Below the pieces are notes generated by a model. That model saw only the letters and a program-made list of their open reading frames with translations. It made no database searches and was not told the origin of the DNA. A program made the position numbers and the translations under genes. From Gammaproteobacteria bacterium (GTDB taxonomy: Bacteria > Pseudomonadota > Gammaproteobacteria > Pseudomonadales > Azotimanducaceae), in assembly GCA_030433075.1 (NCBI GenBank), contig JAUILI010000001.1, forward strand, positions 1 to 64,000: a stretch of 64,000 bases of DNA, written 5' to 3'. Shown here piece by piece: positions 32,987-42,110 of this stretch (within the stretch, counting starts at the first letter, position 1; each line of letters starts with the position of its first letter).

Positions 32987-34234
32987 ATGAGCACGGTAGG
33001 CAAGGCCCATGAAGAAGGCCCGATGTTTCTGGCCGAACTCTTCGGCAACAACTTCCACGAGGCGCCCTACGAACGCTACCAACGCCTCCATGCAACGGCG
33101 CCCTCCATCGCCCTCCCGGAGATCCAAGCCCACGTCTTCTATCGCTACGGGGACTGCCAGAAGCTCCTCCGGGATAAGCGCCTTGGGCACGACTATCCCC
33201 GGCGCATGAAGGCCCTCCACGGCGAGGACGTGTTTGAGAAGAACGCCGTGTACCGCAACCTCTCCCATTCCATGCTGCTCATGGATGAGCCGGGGCACGG
33301 TCGCATTCGGGGCCTCGTGACCAAGGCCTTCGACGCCCGGCGCACCGAGGCCCTGCGCCCGGAGGTGGCGCGCCTTGCGCAGGCGCTCATTGACGGCTTC
33401 GAAGGCGACGGCGCTGGGGACCTTATCCCCCGCTTCACCTTCCCCCTGCCCGTGCTGGTGATCTGCGAGATGCTGGGCATTCCCGAGGAAGACCGGGATC
33501 GCTTCGTGCACGGGGAGCGCATCACGGGACGGGTGATCGACCCCACCCCCATGGCCCCGGAAGAACTCGCGGAGGCGAACACCGGCTCGGAGAACTCCGC
33601 TGCCTACTTCAATGATCTGCTGGCTCGGCGCCGGGCGGAGCCGAAGGACGATCTCCTGTCGGCGCTCGTGGCCGCAGAAACAGAGGAGGGAAAGCTCACG
33701 GGGGCGGAGCTGGTAGCCAACGTCAGCCTGCTCTTCGCTGCCGGGCACGAGACCACGGTAAACCTGCTGGGGAATGGGCTGCGGGCGCTCTGGCAGCACC
33801 GGCCCTGTCTGGATGCGCTACGGGCGGATCTGAGCCTGCTCCCCGCGGCCGTGGAGGAAATGCTGCGCTTCGACAGCTCCGTGCAGCTCACGGGGCGCCG
33901 GGCCCTCGAGGACTTCACCTTCCAGGGGCACGACATCAAGGAAGGGGACAACGTCATTACCCTGTTGGGGGCCGCCAATCACGACGGCGAAACCTTCCCG
34001 GACCCGGAGCAGTTCCGCCTCGACCGGAAGGCACCCCGGGCCCTCTCCTTCGGAGGCGGCATTCACTACTGCCTTGGCGCCCAGCTCAGCCGCATTGAGG
34101 GGGAAGAAGCGCTCCGGGCCCTTTTTGAGCGCCTGCCGAAGCTTGAGCTCGACCCTTCCGTGCTCGAAGCGCCGGAGCAAAAACCCACCATCACGCTCCG
34201 GGGTCTCGGCGCCCTTCCCGCCCACTGGGCCTAG
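32987..34234 (+). CDS. Cytochrome P450
   Basis: Soluble bacterial P450 of 415 residues. I-helix oxygen-binding AAGHETTVNLL, ExxR in EEMLRF, and the haem loop LSFGGGIHYCLGAQLSR (proximal Cys about 362) are all present. The class hydroxylates small hydrophobic substrates such as terpenoids, steroids or fatty acids. No ferredoxin or reductase gene is adjacent. Divergent from the molybdoenzyme gene and convergent with the carotenoid oxygenase gene. Confidence 0.95.
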   Translation: MSTVGKAHEEGPMFLAELFGNNFHEAPYERYQRLHATAPSIALPEIQAHVFYRYGDCQKLLRDKRLGHDYPRRMKALHGEDVFEKNAVYRNLSHSMLLMDEPGHGRIRGLVTKAFDARRTEALRPEVARLAQALIDGFEGDGAGDLIPRFTFPLPVLVICEMLGIPEEDRDRFVHGERITGRVIDPTPMAPEELAEANTGSENSAAYFNDLLARRRAEPKDDLLSALVAAETEEGKLTGAELVANVSLLFAAGHETTVNLLGNGLRALWQHRPCLDALRADLSLLPAAVEEMLRFDSSVQLTGRRALEDFTFQGHDIKEGDNVITLLGAANHDGETFPDPEQFRLDRKAPRALSFGGGIHYCLGAQLSRIEGEEALRALFERLPKLELDPSVLEAPEQKPTITLRGLGALPAHWA

Positions 34235-34256
34235 GGCGCTTTCTCAGCAGGGCGCC

Positions 34257-35660
34257 TCAGGCCGCGGGGCGCCAGTTGCCGTGGAAGCCGTAGGGCACGC
34301 GCACGGGCAGTTCGATACGGGCGAGGGGCTCGGCGTCGATGGCCTGGGCGTCGAGGATCAGCAAATCGCTTCGGTTCTCCGCCGCTCGATACACAAGCGC
34401 CAGCACAAATCCGTCCCCCTCCGCCGCGTCGGCGCTGCGGGGCACGAAGATCGGCTCGGAAACGCCGTCGTCTCGCCCAAAGCATCGGCGCCGTACCGCG
34501 CCGGTGGCGTGATCAATATGCCCGATGGCGTTTAAGGCCTTCAGGCGCGCGCCGGGTTCACCGCAGGCGAAGTAGCCGTGGCGGTAGGACAGGCCCGTCC
34601 GCCGCTCGTCTAGACGCGGAAACTCGCCGTTCCAGTCATCCAGCTGCGTTTCCTTCACCCGATTGGTGCTCCCGGCGAGATCAAACTCCCAGCGCACGAA
34701 CTTCGCTTCCGTCTTGTCCGGGTCCCCAGGGGTGCCGTCGGGATTGGGAAAGAGCGGCGCTTGCTCGTACTTCATCACGTCCGCGAAGACCTTCTCCCCT
34801 TCGGTCCAGGCATTCATGGGGTGAAACACGTAGCAGGGGTCATGCTCGAACCAGCGCAGCGCGTCGCAGCCCTCATCCCGACCCATGATGCCGATGTGCG
34901 TGCCCTTGTCCGGCTCCCAGGCAAAGGCCGGCGCCCCCGCCATGGCCCGCTCTAGGGAGCCGGTCAGAGGAAAGATCGGAAAGAGGACGTGGTCCCGGGT
35001 GGTCACGAAATCGTGGACCATGCTCGAGAAGGGCGCCAGAAAGTGATCCGACCGGGTAAGCACGCCGTCCTTGTCCACCACGTGATAGCGCACATCCGGG
35101 CTGAAGGGCCCGCCGGCGTTGTAGCCGAAGAACAGCATTTCCCCCGTTTCCGGGTCGAGCTTCGGGTGCGCGGTCATGGGGCCCACGAGGGCGTCATTGA
35201 AGGTCCACTCCCCCAGGGATTCGAGGGTGATCGGATCCATCTCGAAGGGCGCATGCCCCTCTTCCAGGGCAAGCAGCCGCTTGCCGTGCCAAACAATGTT
35301 TGTATTCGCCAGAGTGGAGTCGATCCCCGCAACGGAGGGATCGCTCTGCATCGGATCAAAGGGGGAAAACAAAGCCTCCCCCGCCGCATGCTCAAGCTCC
35401 CACTTCTTCGTCCGTACCCAGCGATTCAGGTAGGCACAGCGTCCGTTCTCGATGTGGAACGCGTGGATCATGCCGTCCCCGGCGAACCAGTGATGCATCC
35501 CGCGGGGGGCAAACTGGGGATCGGGGCCATTGCGGTAAAAGGTGCCCCGGAGCTCCCCCGGGATTTCGCCATGAACGATACAGTCGGGGGCCGTGCTCTC
35601 CATGCGGATAGGCGCGTGGTTCCCCCGCAGGTGCGGATGCTTCGGCATCGGTGCAGCCAT
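34257..35660 (-). CDS. Carotenoid oxygenase (RPE65/CCD family)
   Basis: Non-haem iron dioxygenase of 467 residues that cleaves carotenoid or stilbene-type double bonds. Iron-ligand histidines are visible in GPMTAHPKLDP, SSMVHDFVTT, YVFHPMNAW and VPYGFHGNW. It also contains FYRNGPDPQF and WFAGDGMIHAF, typical N-terminal features. The two-histidine pairs are complete, so it should be active. The nearby P450 and SDR could process its aldehyde or apocarotenoid product; this is inference from neighbourhood. Confidence 0.93.
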   Translation of the reverse strand: MAAPMPKHPHLRGNHAPIRMESTAPDCIVHGEIPGELRGTFYRNGPDPQFAPRGMHHWFAGDGMIHAFHIENGRCAYLNRWVRTKKWELEHAAGEALFSPFDPMQSDPSVAGIDSTLANTNIVWHGKRLLALEEGHAPFEMDPITLESLGEWTFNDALVGPMTAHPKLDPETGEMLFFGYNAGGPFSPDVRYHVVDKDGVLTRSDHFLAPFSSMVHDFVTTRDHVLFPIFPLTGSLERAMAGAPAFAWEPDKGTHIGIMGRDEGCDALRWFEHDPCYVFHPMNAWTEGEKVFADVMKYEQAPLFPNPDGTPGDPDKTEAKFVRWEFDLAGSTNRVKETQLDDWNGEFPRLDERRTGLSYRHGYFACGEPGARLKALNAIGHIDHATGAVRRRCFGRDDGVSEPIFVPRSADAAEGDGFVLALVYRAAENRSDLLILDAQAIDAEPLARIELPVRVPYGFHGNWRPAA

Positions 35661-35714
35661 GATGATTCCTCCCAGGCGTCGGCGACCTTCTCCTGACTAT
35701 AGGCCCAGATGGCC

Positions 35715-36596
35715 CTAGGGGACCATCTTCGGACGGGCAAGGGGCTGCGGCGTGGTCGACCCGAGCCACTGGGTGAGCGCTTCGCCATCCATGGGATCTT
35801 CCGAGAAAACCTCGAAGCACTCCTGCGGGTGGGACCAGAGCGCGGCCTTGCGGCCGTTAAAGGTCAGGCATTGACCATTTAGGGCCGCCGCATGGCCGCT
35901 CAGGAGCCAAGCGAGGCCCACCGCTACCGCTTCCGTGGATCCAAAGCCGAGGCTCGCGGGGCTCGGGGCCTCGGCCCCGGCCTTCGCCGCCGCTTCGCTA
36001 GCCCGATCGAACACCACCTGGGTCATGTCCGTTTCCGCAATGGGCCAAAGGGCGTTGGTGCGGATATTCAGGCGGGTCAGTTCGAGCACGCAGGTGCGCA
36101 AAAGCCCCATCATGCCGGCCTTCGCCGCAGCATAGTTCGCTTGCCCAAAGCCCCCGGCCAGCCCGGAGTTCGACACCACCTGGAGAATGTGCCCCCCGCC
36201 GCTCTCCTTCATGGCTCGCGCCGCCGCCTGGGTCACGAGGAAGGCGCCGCGGAGATGCACGGCGATAACGTCATCCCATTCCTCAATAGACATCTTTAGC
36301 AAGGTGCGATCGCGAACGATGCCCGCGTTGTTCACCACGGCGTCCACACCTCCAAAGGCGCTAACAGCGCTGTCGATGAGCGCCTGGGCCGTCGCTGGCT
36401 CGGCGACGGACCCCGTAACCATGCGGTATTCCGCACCCACGGCCTCGAGGGCCGCAGCCGTTTCCGCCAGGGCGCTGGCCTTTGTGCCGTTGATCACCAC
36501 GCGCGCCCCTAGAGCCCCCAACCGCACGGCAGCGGCCCGCCCAATCCCCCGGGACGACCCCGTGACCACCACCCGCAATCCCTTGATCCCATCCAT
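35715..36596 (-). CDS. Short-chain dehydrogenase/reductase
   Basis: NAD(P)-dependent SDR of 293 residues. TGSSRGIG cofactor motif, NNAG, and the catalytic Ser-Tyr-Lys set in VVSNSGLAGGFGQANYAAAKAG are present. The start ATG has GGGGGAGAAG upstream. The C-terminal extension EVFSEDPMDGEALTQWLG after the usual NGQCLTFNGR end resembles SDRs associated with peroxisomal-type 17-beta dehydrogenase families. Substrate unknown. Confidence 0.88.
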   Translation of the reverse strand: MDGIKGLRVVVTGSSRGIGRAAAVRLGALGARVVINGTKASALAETAAALEAVGAEYRMVTGSVAEPATAQALIDSAVSAFGGVDAVVNNAGIVRDRTLLKMSIEEWDDVIAVHLRGAFLVTQAAARAMKESGGGHILQVVSNSGLAGGFGQANYAAAKAGMMGLLRTCVLELTRLNIRTNALWPIAETDMTQVVFDRASEAAAKAGAEAPSPASLGFGSTEAVAVGLAWLLSGHAAALNGQCLTFNGRKAALWSHPQECFEVFSEDPMDGEALTQWLGSTTPQPLARPKMVP

Positions 36597-36722
36597 TGCC
36601 GCTTCTCCCCCAGTTGCTCGAAGCCCTACGCTAGCGAAGCCTTTGCACCGGCGCCAGCTTGCGCCCACCGCCGCCCCTGGGGACCATAGCCCCTCTTCCG
36701 CTTCCCGAAGGATGCCCCTGCC

Positions 36723-37487
36723 GTGCCCCTGCTGCTTGACAAGGTTTTGACGGCCTTTGCCCTGCCCCCGGGCCTGGCGCTCCTGCTCGGCCTCGTCGCG
36801 CTTCTGGCCCTCCGCGGTCAACGCCTGGGCCTGGCGACCCTCGCCCTGGGGCTAGGTCTGGGCCAGCTCGCGCTCTTTTCGCTCCCCGTTACCGCCGATG
36901 CGATCGGGGCGCAGCTCGCCGCGCCCTACGCCCCGCGAAGCGCCGGCGCTAGCCCAGCAGCGGATCTCATTGTAGTGCTCGGCGGCGGCCTGGAAGGGCC
37001 TACGGCGAAGCGCCCGGTCGCCGACTTCAACCACGCCGCGGATCGCCTCCACTACGCGGCGGAACTTTTTCACGCGGGGAAGGCCCCGGCGATTTTGGTG
37101 AGCGGCGGCAGCGTATGGGGCTTAACGCAGGAGACGGAAGCGGAGGCCTCGGCAGCGGTGCTCCAGCGCCTCGGCGTACCCGAGGGGCGCCTCCGCCTTG
37201 AGGGAGATAGCCGTAACACCCGGGAGAACGCTCTGTTCAGCCGCACGCTCGCGGCGGAAACCCAGCGCATCCTCCTTGTCACCTCCGCCAGCCACATGCG
37301 CCGGGCCCGGGGCTGCTTTGAAGCCGTGGGCTTTACCGTGATCCCCGCCGCCACGGACTTCGAAGATTACTCAGGGTGGGATCCGGTGCTGCGATGGCTG
37401 CCGAGCCACGACGCCTTGGCCACCAATTCGCGGATGCTGAAGGAAGGGCTCGGCCTGCTCGTTTACCGCCTGCGCGGCTGGCTCTAG
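36723..37487 (+). CDS. YdcF-family (DUF218) membrane protein
   Basis: 254-residue protein with two N-terminal membrane segments and the DUF218 domain: LIVVLGGGLEG, ILVSGG, EGDSRNTRENALFSR and LLVTSASHMRRARGCFEAVGF. Proteins of this family (such as SanA and ElyC) affect envelope integrity in E. coli. Start is GTG with AAGGA upstream. Divergent from the SDR gene and convergent with rlmD. Confidence 0.88.
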   Translation: MPLLLDKVLTAFALPPGLALLLGLVALLALRGQRLGLATLALGLGLGQLALFSLPVTADAIGAQLAAPYAPRSAGASPAADLIVVLGGGLEGPTAKRPVADFNHAADRLHYAAELFHAGKAPAILVSGGSVWGLTQETEAEASAAVLQRLGVPEGRLRLEGDSRNTRENALFSRTLAAETQRILLVTSASHMRRARGCFEAVGFTVIPAATDFEDYSGWDPVLRWLPSHDALATNSRMLKEGLGLLVYRLRGWL

Positions 37488-37492
37488 GGGCC

Positions 37493-38788
37493 CTAGCCCT
37501 CGAACACCGCGAGGCCTTCCACGTGGTGCGTTTGCGGGAACATGTCGAAAACCTCGGCTCGGCGAAGGGCATAGCCCGCCCCCTGGAGCGTCGCCGCATC
37601 CCGCGCCAGGGTGGGCGGCGCGCAGGAGACGTAAACGATGCGCTTCGGGCGCCGGCCCTTGCGCAGGGCCGCAAGGCCCTTGCACAGGTGATCGGCCCCG
37701 GCCCGGGGCGGGTCGAGCACCACGGTTTCGAACTGCCCGAGCTTTAAAGGCAGCTCCGAGAAGAGATCCAGGGGTTGGGCCTTCAGCTTCAATCCCGCTG
37801 CCTCGGCCCGCTGCTTCAGCCCCTGGAGCGCACGCCCGTCCCCCTCCACCGCGAGCACCTCATGCCCGGCCTCGGCGAGGGCCCAGGCAAAGTTGCCTGC
37901 GCCGGCGAAGGCATCGAGCACCGGCGCCCCCGTCGGCGCGCCCACGGCGGAGAGCACCGCGGCTCGAAGGGCGGCGTTCACCGCGCCGTTGGCCTGGAGG
38001 AAGGCCCCGGGGGCGTAGGTAACACCCCCCTCCCGGAATTCCGGAGCGGCCTCCCCAAAGGTTTCCAGCATCCCGTTTAGATCGGCAAGGACAGGACGGC
38101 CGAGAGATTGCGCAAGGCCCTCAAGCCGGGCGCGGTCCTCCGCCTCCAGCAGCGGAACCGGTTCGCCCCGGCGCCCCCGAAAGGCCAAGCGGCACCAACC
38201 GCCGGTGCCCGCGTCGTCCGCCACCGCATCCACATGGGTCAGCCAGGGGCCGAGGGTCAGCCCCTCAAGCGCATCCTGAAGCTGTCCCGGCACTTCCGTG
38301 AGGGCCGAAACCAAGATCGGACACTCGCGGAGGCCCACGATGCGATGGCCCTTCCCTTCTCGAAAGCCCAGCGTTAAGCGCCCGCCACGCCCCCAGTGCA
38401 CGGAGAAGCGCGCCCGCCGCCGGTAGGCCAGACCGGTAAGGCTGGGATGCGGGGCCTCAAGCTCCGCTGGGGCGTTGACCTTCGCACGGCGCAACGCCTC
38501 CGTGAGGACGACCACCTTGTGGGCGCGCTGGGCGTCGAGTTCAAGATGCTGCAGATCGCAGCCACCACACTCGCCATAGAGAGGACAGGGGGGCGTCACC
38601 CGCTCCGGCGCTGCCTCACGCACGGTGAGCACCTCCGCCTCATCGAAGCGCCGGTGCGCGGCCACGCGCTCCGCTTCCACCGTCTCTCCCGGGAGGGCCC
38701 CGCGCACGAAGACCACCTTTCCGTCGGCTTGAGCGATACCACGACCGTCGTCCGACAACCGCACCGGCGTGAAGACTTCCCGTGCCAT
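37493..38788 (-). CDS. rlmD: 23S rRNA (uracil-5-)-methyltransferase RlmD-like
   Basis: TRAM-domain plus iron-sulfur RNA methyltransferase, 431 residues. Cluster motif CPLYGECGGCDLQHL, SAM-binding DAFAGAGNFAWALA, and catalytic Cys segment YVSCAPPTLARD. RlmD methylates U1939 of 23S rRNA in E. coli; RlmC/TrmA paralogues are possible, but length and the N-terminal TRAM domain favour RlmD. AGAGAGGTGAG precedes the ATG. Divergent from the RND gene. Confidence 0.87.
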   Translation of the reverse strand: MAREVFTPVRLSDDGRGIAQADGKVVFVRGALPGETVEAERVAAHRRFDEAEVLTVREAAPERVTPPCPLYGECGGCDLQHLELDAQRAHKVVVLTEALRRAKVNAPAELEAPHPSLTGLAYRRRARFSVHWGRGGRLTLGFREGKGHRIVGLRECPILVSALTEVPGQLQDALEGLTLGPWLTHVDAVADDAGTGGWCRLAFRGRRGEPVPLLEAEDRARLEGLAQSLGRPVLADLNGMLETFGEAAPEFREGGVTYAPGAFLQANGAVNAALRAAVLSAVGAPTGAPVLDAFAGAGNFAWALAEAGHEVLAVEGDGRALQGLKQRAEAAGLKLKAQPLDLFSELPLKLGQFETVVLDPPRAGADHLCKGLAALRKGRRPKRIVYVSCAPPTLARDAATLQGAGYALRRAEVFDMFPQTHHVEGLAVFEG

Positions 38789-38963
38789 GCTCACCTCTCT
38801 TTCCCGCCCTGAGCGAATCTCGCCAAGACGCGTGTCAATTTCGCCACCGCCGCAACAAGAAGGGCTCGATGCCGGCCCTAAGTCCCTGAAAAACCGTAAG
38901 CATCGCCTTGGCACGGATCCTGATAGGCAAGGGTCACGCACGCTGCCACTGCCAAGGACACCC

Positions 38964-41900
38964 ATGGGCTGGATCGATCGCTTTCACTCCCACCGCCTCG
39001 CGGCCAACCTCTTGATGGTCATGATGCTGGCCCTGGGGCTCTTCGCGGCTCGCCAAGTACCCACGGCCCTCGATCCGAGCGCCACTATTCCCGGGGTATG
39101 GGTGGAAGTCCAGTGGCCCGGCGCGGCCGCGGAGGACGTGGCCGAAGCCGTGGCCACGCCCCTGGAACAGGCCCTCCTGGGCGTGCCCGGGCTGGACGAG
39201 ATTCACGCCCGAAGCCGTCCCGGGCAGGCCGTGCTGTCCCTCGAATTCTTCCCGGACACGGACATGGTGCTGGCCTTGGACACGGTGAAGCAGCGGGTAG
39301 CGAGCCTTCGAGAGCTACCTCGGGACGCGGAGCGACCCACGGTGTCCCGCATCACCGATGACGAGCTCATTGCCTCGCTCCTGATCACCGGGGGCGATCG
39401 CCTCGAGGACCTCATCCCCCTCGCCCGACGCCTGGAAGCCGAGCTCCTCGAAGCCGGCATCGACCAGGTGGTCATGAATGGCCTGCCCGAGCAGGCCCTC
39501 AACATCGAAGTGCCCAGCACCTTTCTCACGGCTCAAGGCCTGAGCCTCGAACGCCTGGCCCTCACCCTCACGGAGCAAGCGAGGGAGCAGCCTGCGGGGC
39601 GCCTCGGCACCGATGGCACGCGGCGGGCCCTCCGCGGCCTTGATCAAACCCGGGGGCCCGGCGCCTATGAGGCCCTAACCCTGCGCCTCGGGGATACGCT
39701 TCTGCCCCTGGGGGAATGGGCCACCGTTCGCCTGGAACCGAAGGAAGATCAGATCACCGTGCGCCGCCAGGGCGCCCCGGCCATCGAACTCGAGCTGCTC
39801 AGGAAGGGGCAAGCGGACGTCATCACCTCGGGCCGCATGCTCCGCCGTTTCCTTGAAAGCCAACAGGGGACGCTACCCGCCGGGGTCCAGCTTTTCGTGA
39901 TGTCCGAGGTTTGGGCCCTCCTTGCGGAGCAGCTCACTATCATCGGCGAGAACGCCTTCGGGGGAACGGTGCTGGTACTGGCCGTGCTCCTCTTGTTCCT
40001 AGCGCCCCGGAGCGCCGGCTGGATTGCCGCGGGCATCCCCGTGAGCTTCGCCCTAGCCCTGGCCATTTATTGGGGGATCTTTGGGGGCACGGTGAATCTC
40101 GTGGCCCTCATCGCCTTTGTCATGGCCATCGGGATCGTGGTCGATGACGCGATCATCGTCGGGGAAAACGCCGTGGACCGCTTTCAGAAGGGGGCGAGCG
40201 CCCAGGCCGCGGGGCGGGAGGCGGCCCGGGCCATGGCCCTGCCCCTGCTCACGGCGTCCCTCACCACCTTGGCCGCCTTCGCCCCCCTGCTGCTGTTTGC
40301 CGGGCCCCTGGGGGAGATCATCCTCACCCTGCCCAAGGTCCTCCTCTGCGTCATCATCGCGTCGCTTTTGGAGTGCTTCTTCATTCTGCCAAGGCACCTC
40401 AGTTCGAGCCTGGAAGCCGATCATCAAAGACAGCCAGGGCGACTCCGCCGGGCCTGCCAGGGGGCGCTGGAAACCTTCCGGACCCGCGCCCTCACCCCGG
40501 CGCTCGAGGTCACCCTGCGGCGCCCGGGAACGACCGTATTCGCCGCGGTGCTGGCCTTTGCCCTTGCCCTGGCCCTCGTGGCCACGGGCCATCTCCGGGT
40601 GAATCTGGTAACGGGCATCGATCTGCCCTCCGTGGAGGCCAATCTGCGCTACGCCCCAAACGCCACCCCCGCTCAGCGCCTGGCTGCGTTGGATCAGCTG
40701 GAGACGGCCCTTGCGGACACGGCGGCGGAGCTGGGACCGGAAAACATCAAGGGCTGGCTCTCCCGGGAGCGCTACGCGGTTATCGATGATCGGCGGGAAC
40801 GGGGGGATCGCTACGCCGGGATCGTCGCGGAATTTGCCGGGGAGCGGGCGCGCACCATCAGCCCCGAACAGTTTGCGAGCGCCTGGCGGGACCGGGCCGG
40901 CCATCCCCCGGGGGTGGAGCATCTGGCCATCCGCGCCGAGGGGGGTGCCGGGGGCGGCCGGGCGGACCTCACTTTCCGCCTCATGGGGGAAAACCAAAAC
41001 GCCCTGAAGGCCGGGGCCCTAGCCCTCACGGAGGCGCTTCGAGCCTACGACGGTGTTGTGCACGTCAGCGACGATTTGCCCTGGGGCCAGGAGCAATGGA
41101 TTTATCAGCTCACCCCCGAGGGGCGGAGCGCGGGCCTTACCCCGGAGGCCCTCGGCCGCCAGCTCCGGGCCGCCTACGCCGGGGCCCGGGTTCATCTCTA
41201 TCACGCCGGGCGGGAGGAACTGGAGGTGCGGGTGCGCCTGAGCGCCGAGGACCGGCAGGCGCTGCAAAGCCTGCGGGCCTACCCCGTGCGCTTGCCCAGC
41301 GGAGACCTCGTGCCCCTCGAGGCCGTCGCCACCCTTGAGCCGCGCCGGGGCCTGGATGAGATCCGCCACGCCGGGGGCGTGCTTGCGGTACGGGTGAACG
41401 CCTGGGTGGACCGGGAGATCACCACCAGCCTCGCAGTGCAAAAGGCCGTGGAGGCCAGCGCGCTCCCGGGGATCAAGCAGCGCTTCGATCTTCGAAGCGA
41501 GCTTGCGGGAAAGTCCGAGGACGACGCCCTCTTCCTGGAAACCCTGAGCCTCGGCGCCTTCCTGGCCGTGGGCTTCATCTACCTCGTGCTCGTGTGGCTC
41601 TTCGCGCGCTGGTCCCTGCCCCTGGCGATCCTGGCGGCCATCCCCTTCGGCCTCACCGGTGCCCTCGTAGGCCACTGGGCCCTGGGCATCGACTTTGGGC
41701 TCATGTCCATCCTCGCCTTCTTCGCCCTGGCCGGGGTGGTGGTGAATGACGCCATCGTGCTGCTCACCGTTTACCAAGACCAATTGCCCAAGGCGGAGAA
41801 CGTCAGTCTCGAGGCCCATGCGGAGGCCCTGCGCCAGGCGGCCCAGGCACGCCTTCGCGCAATCCTCCTCACCACCCTCACCACCGTGGCGGGGCTTGCG

Positions 41901-42110
41901 CCCCTGATGTTTGAACCCTCGAGCATCGGGGCCGTGTTCTTCGCCCCCATTGCGGTGACGCTCTGCTTTGGCCTCACCTTCGCCACCTTGCTGGTGCTGC
42001 TCGTGGTGCCGGCCTTCGTGCTCGTGCTGGCGCGGCTGCGCCTGCGTCTTCAAGGGCTACGCCTCGCCGCCCAGCTTCATTTCTCCAAAGTAAAGGAACC
42101 CACGCTATGA
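38964..42110 (+). CDS. RND-type efflux transporter permease
   Basis: Inner-membrane proton-driven pump of 1048 residues with the RND architecture of two large periplasmic loops and about twelve membrane segments. It has DPSATIPGVWVEVQWPG at the N-terminus, the proton-relay aspartates in AIGIVVDDAIIVGENAVDRF, and the second half LFARWSLPLAILAAIPFGL and FFALAGVVVNDAIVLLT. AAGGA precedes the ATG. Overlaps the adaptor gene by four bases. The TolC-type partner is not adjacent but one lies at 59.3 kb. Confidence 0.93.
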   Translation: MGWIDRFHSHRLAANLLMVMMLALGLFAARQVPTALDPSATIPGVWVEVQWPGAAAEDVAEAVATPLEQALLGVPGLDEIHARSRPGQAVLSLEFFPDTDMVLALDTVKQRVASLRELPRDAERPTVSRITDDELIASLLITGGDRLEDLIPLARRLEAELLEAGIDQVVMNGLPEQALNIEVPSTFLTAQGLSLERLALTLTEQAREQPAGRLGTDGTRRALRGLDQTRGPGAYEALTLRLGDTLLPLGEWATVRLEPKEDQITVRRQGAPAIELELLRKGQADVITSGRMLRRFLESQQGTLPAGVQLFVMSEVWALLAEQLTIIGENAFGGTVLVLAVLLLFLAPRSAGWIAAGIPVSFALALAIYWGIFGGTVNLVALIAFVMAIGIVVDDAIIVGENAVDRFQKGASAQAAGREAARAMALPLLTASLTTLAAFAPLLLFAGPLGEIILTLPKVLLCVIIASLLECFFILPRHLSSSLEADHQRQPGRLRRACQGALETFRTRALTPALEVTLRRPGTTVFAAVLAFALALALVATGHLRVNLVTGIDLPSVEANLRYAPNATPAQRLAALDQLETALADTAAELGPENIKGWLSRERYAVIDDRRERGDRYAGIVAEFAGERARTISPEQFASAWRDRAGHPPGVEHLAIRAEGGAGGGRADLTFRLMGENQNALKAGALALTEALRAYDGVVHVSDDLPWGQEQWIYQLTPEGRSAGLTPEALGRQLRAAYAGARVHLYHAGREELEVRVRLSAEDRQALQSLRAYPVRLPSGDLVPLEAVATLEPRRGLDEIRHAGGVLAVRVNAWVDREITTSLAVQKAVEASALPGIKQRFDLRSELAGKSEDDALFLETLSLGAFLAVGFIYLVLVWLFARWSLPLAILAAIPFGLTGALVGHWALGIDFGLMSILAFFALAGVVVNDAIVLLTVYQDQLPKAENVSLEAHAEALRQAAQARLRAILLTTLTTVAGLAPLMFEPSSIGAVFFAPIAVTLCFGLTFATLLVLLVVPAFVLVLARLRLRLQGLRLAAQLHFSKVKEPTL

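Noticed and set aside
40053-40997. Minus-strand open frames opposite the RND permease gene
   Set aside because: Composition is typical of antisense of a membrane protein gene; no start signals or motifs.
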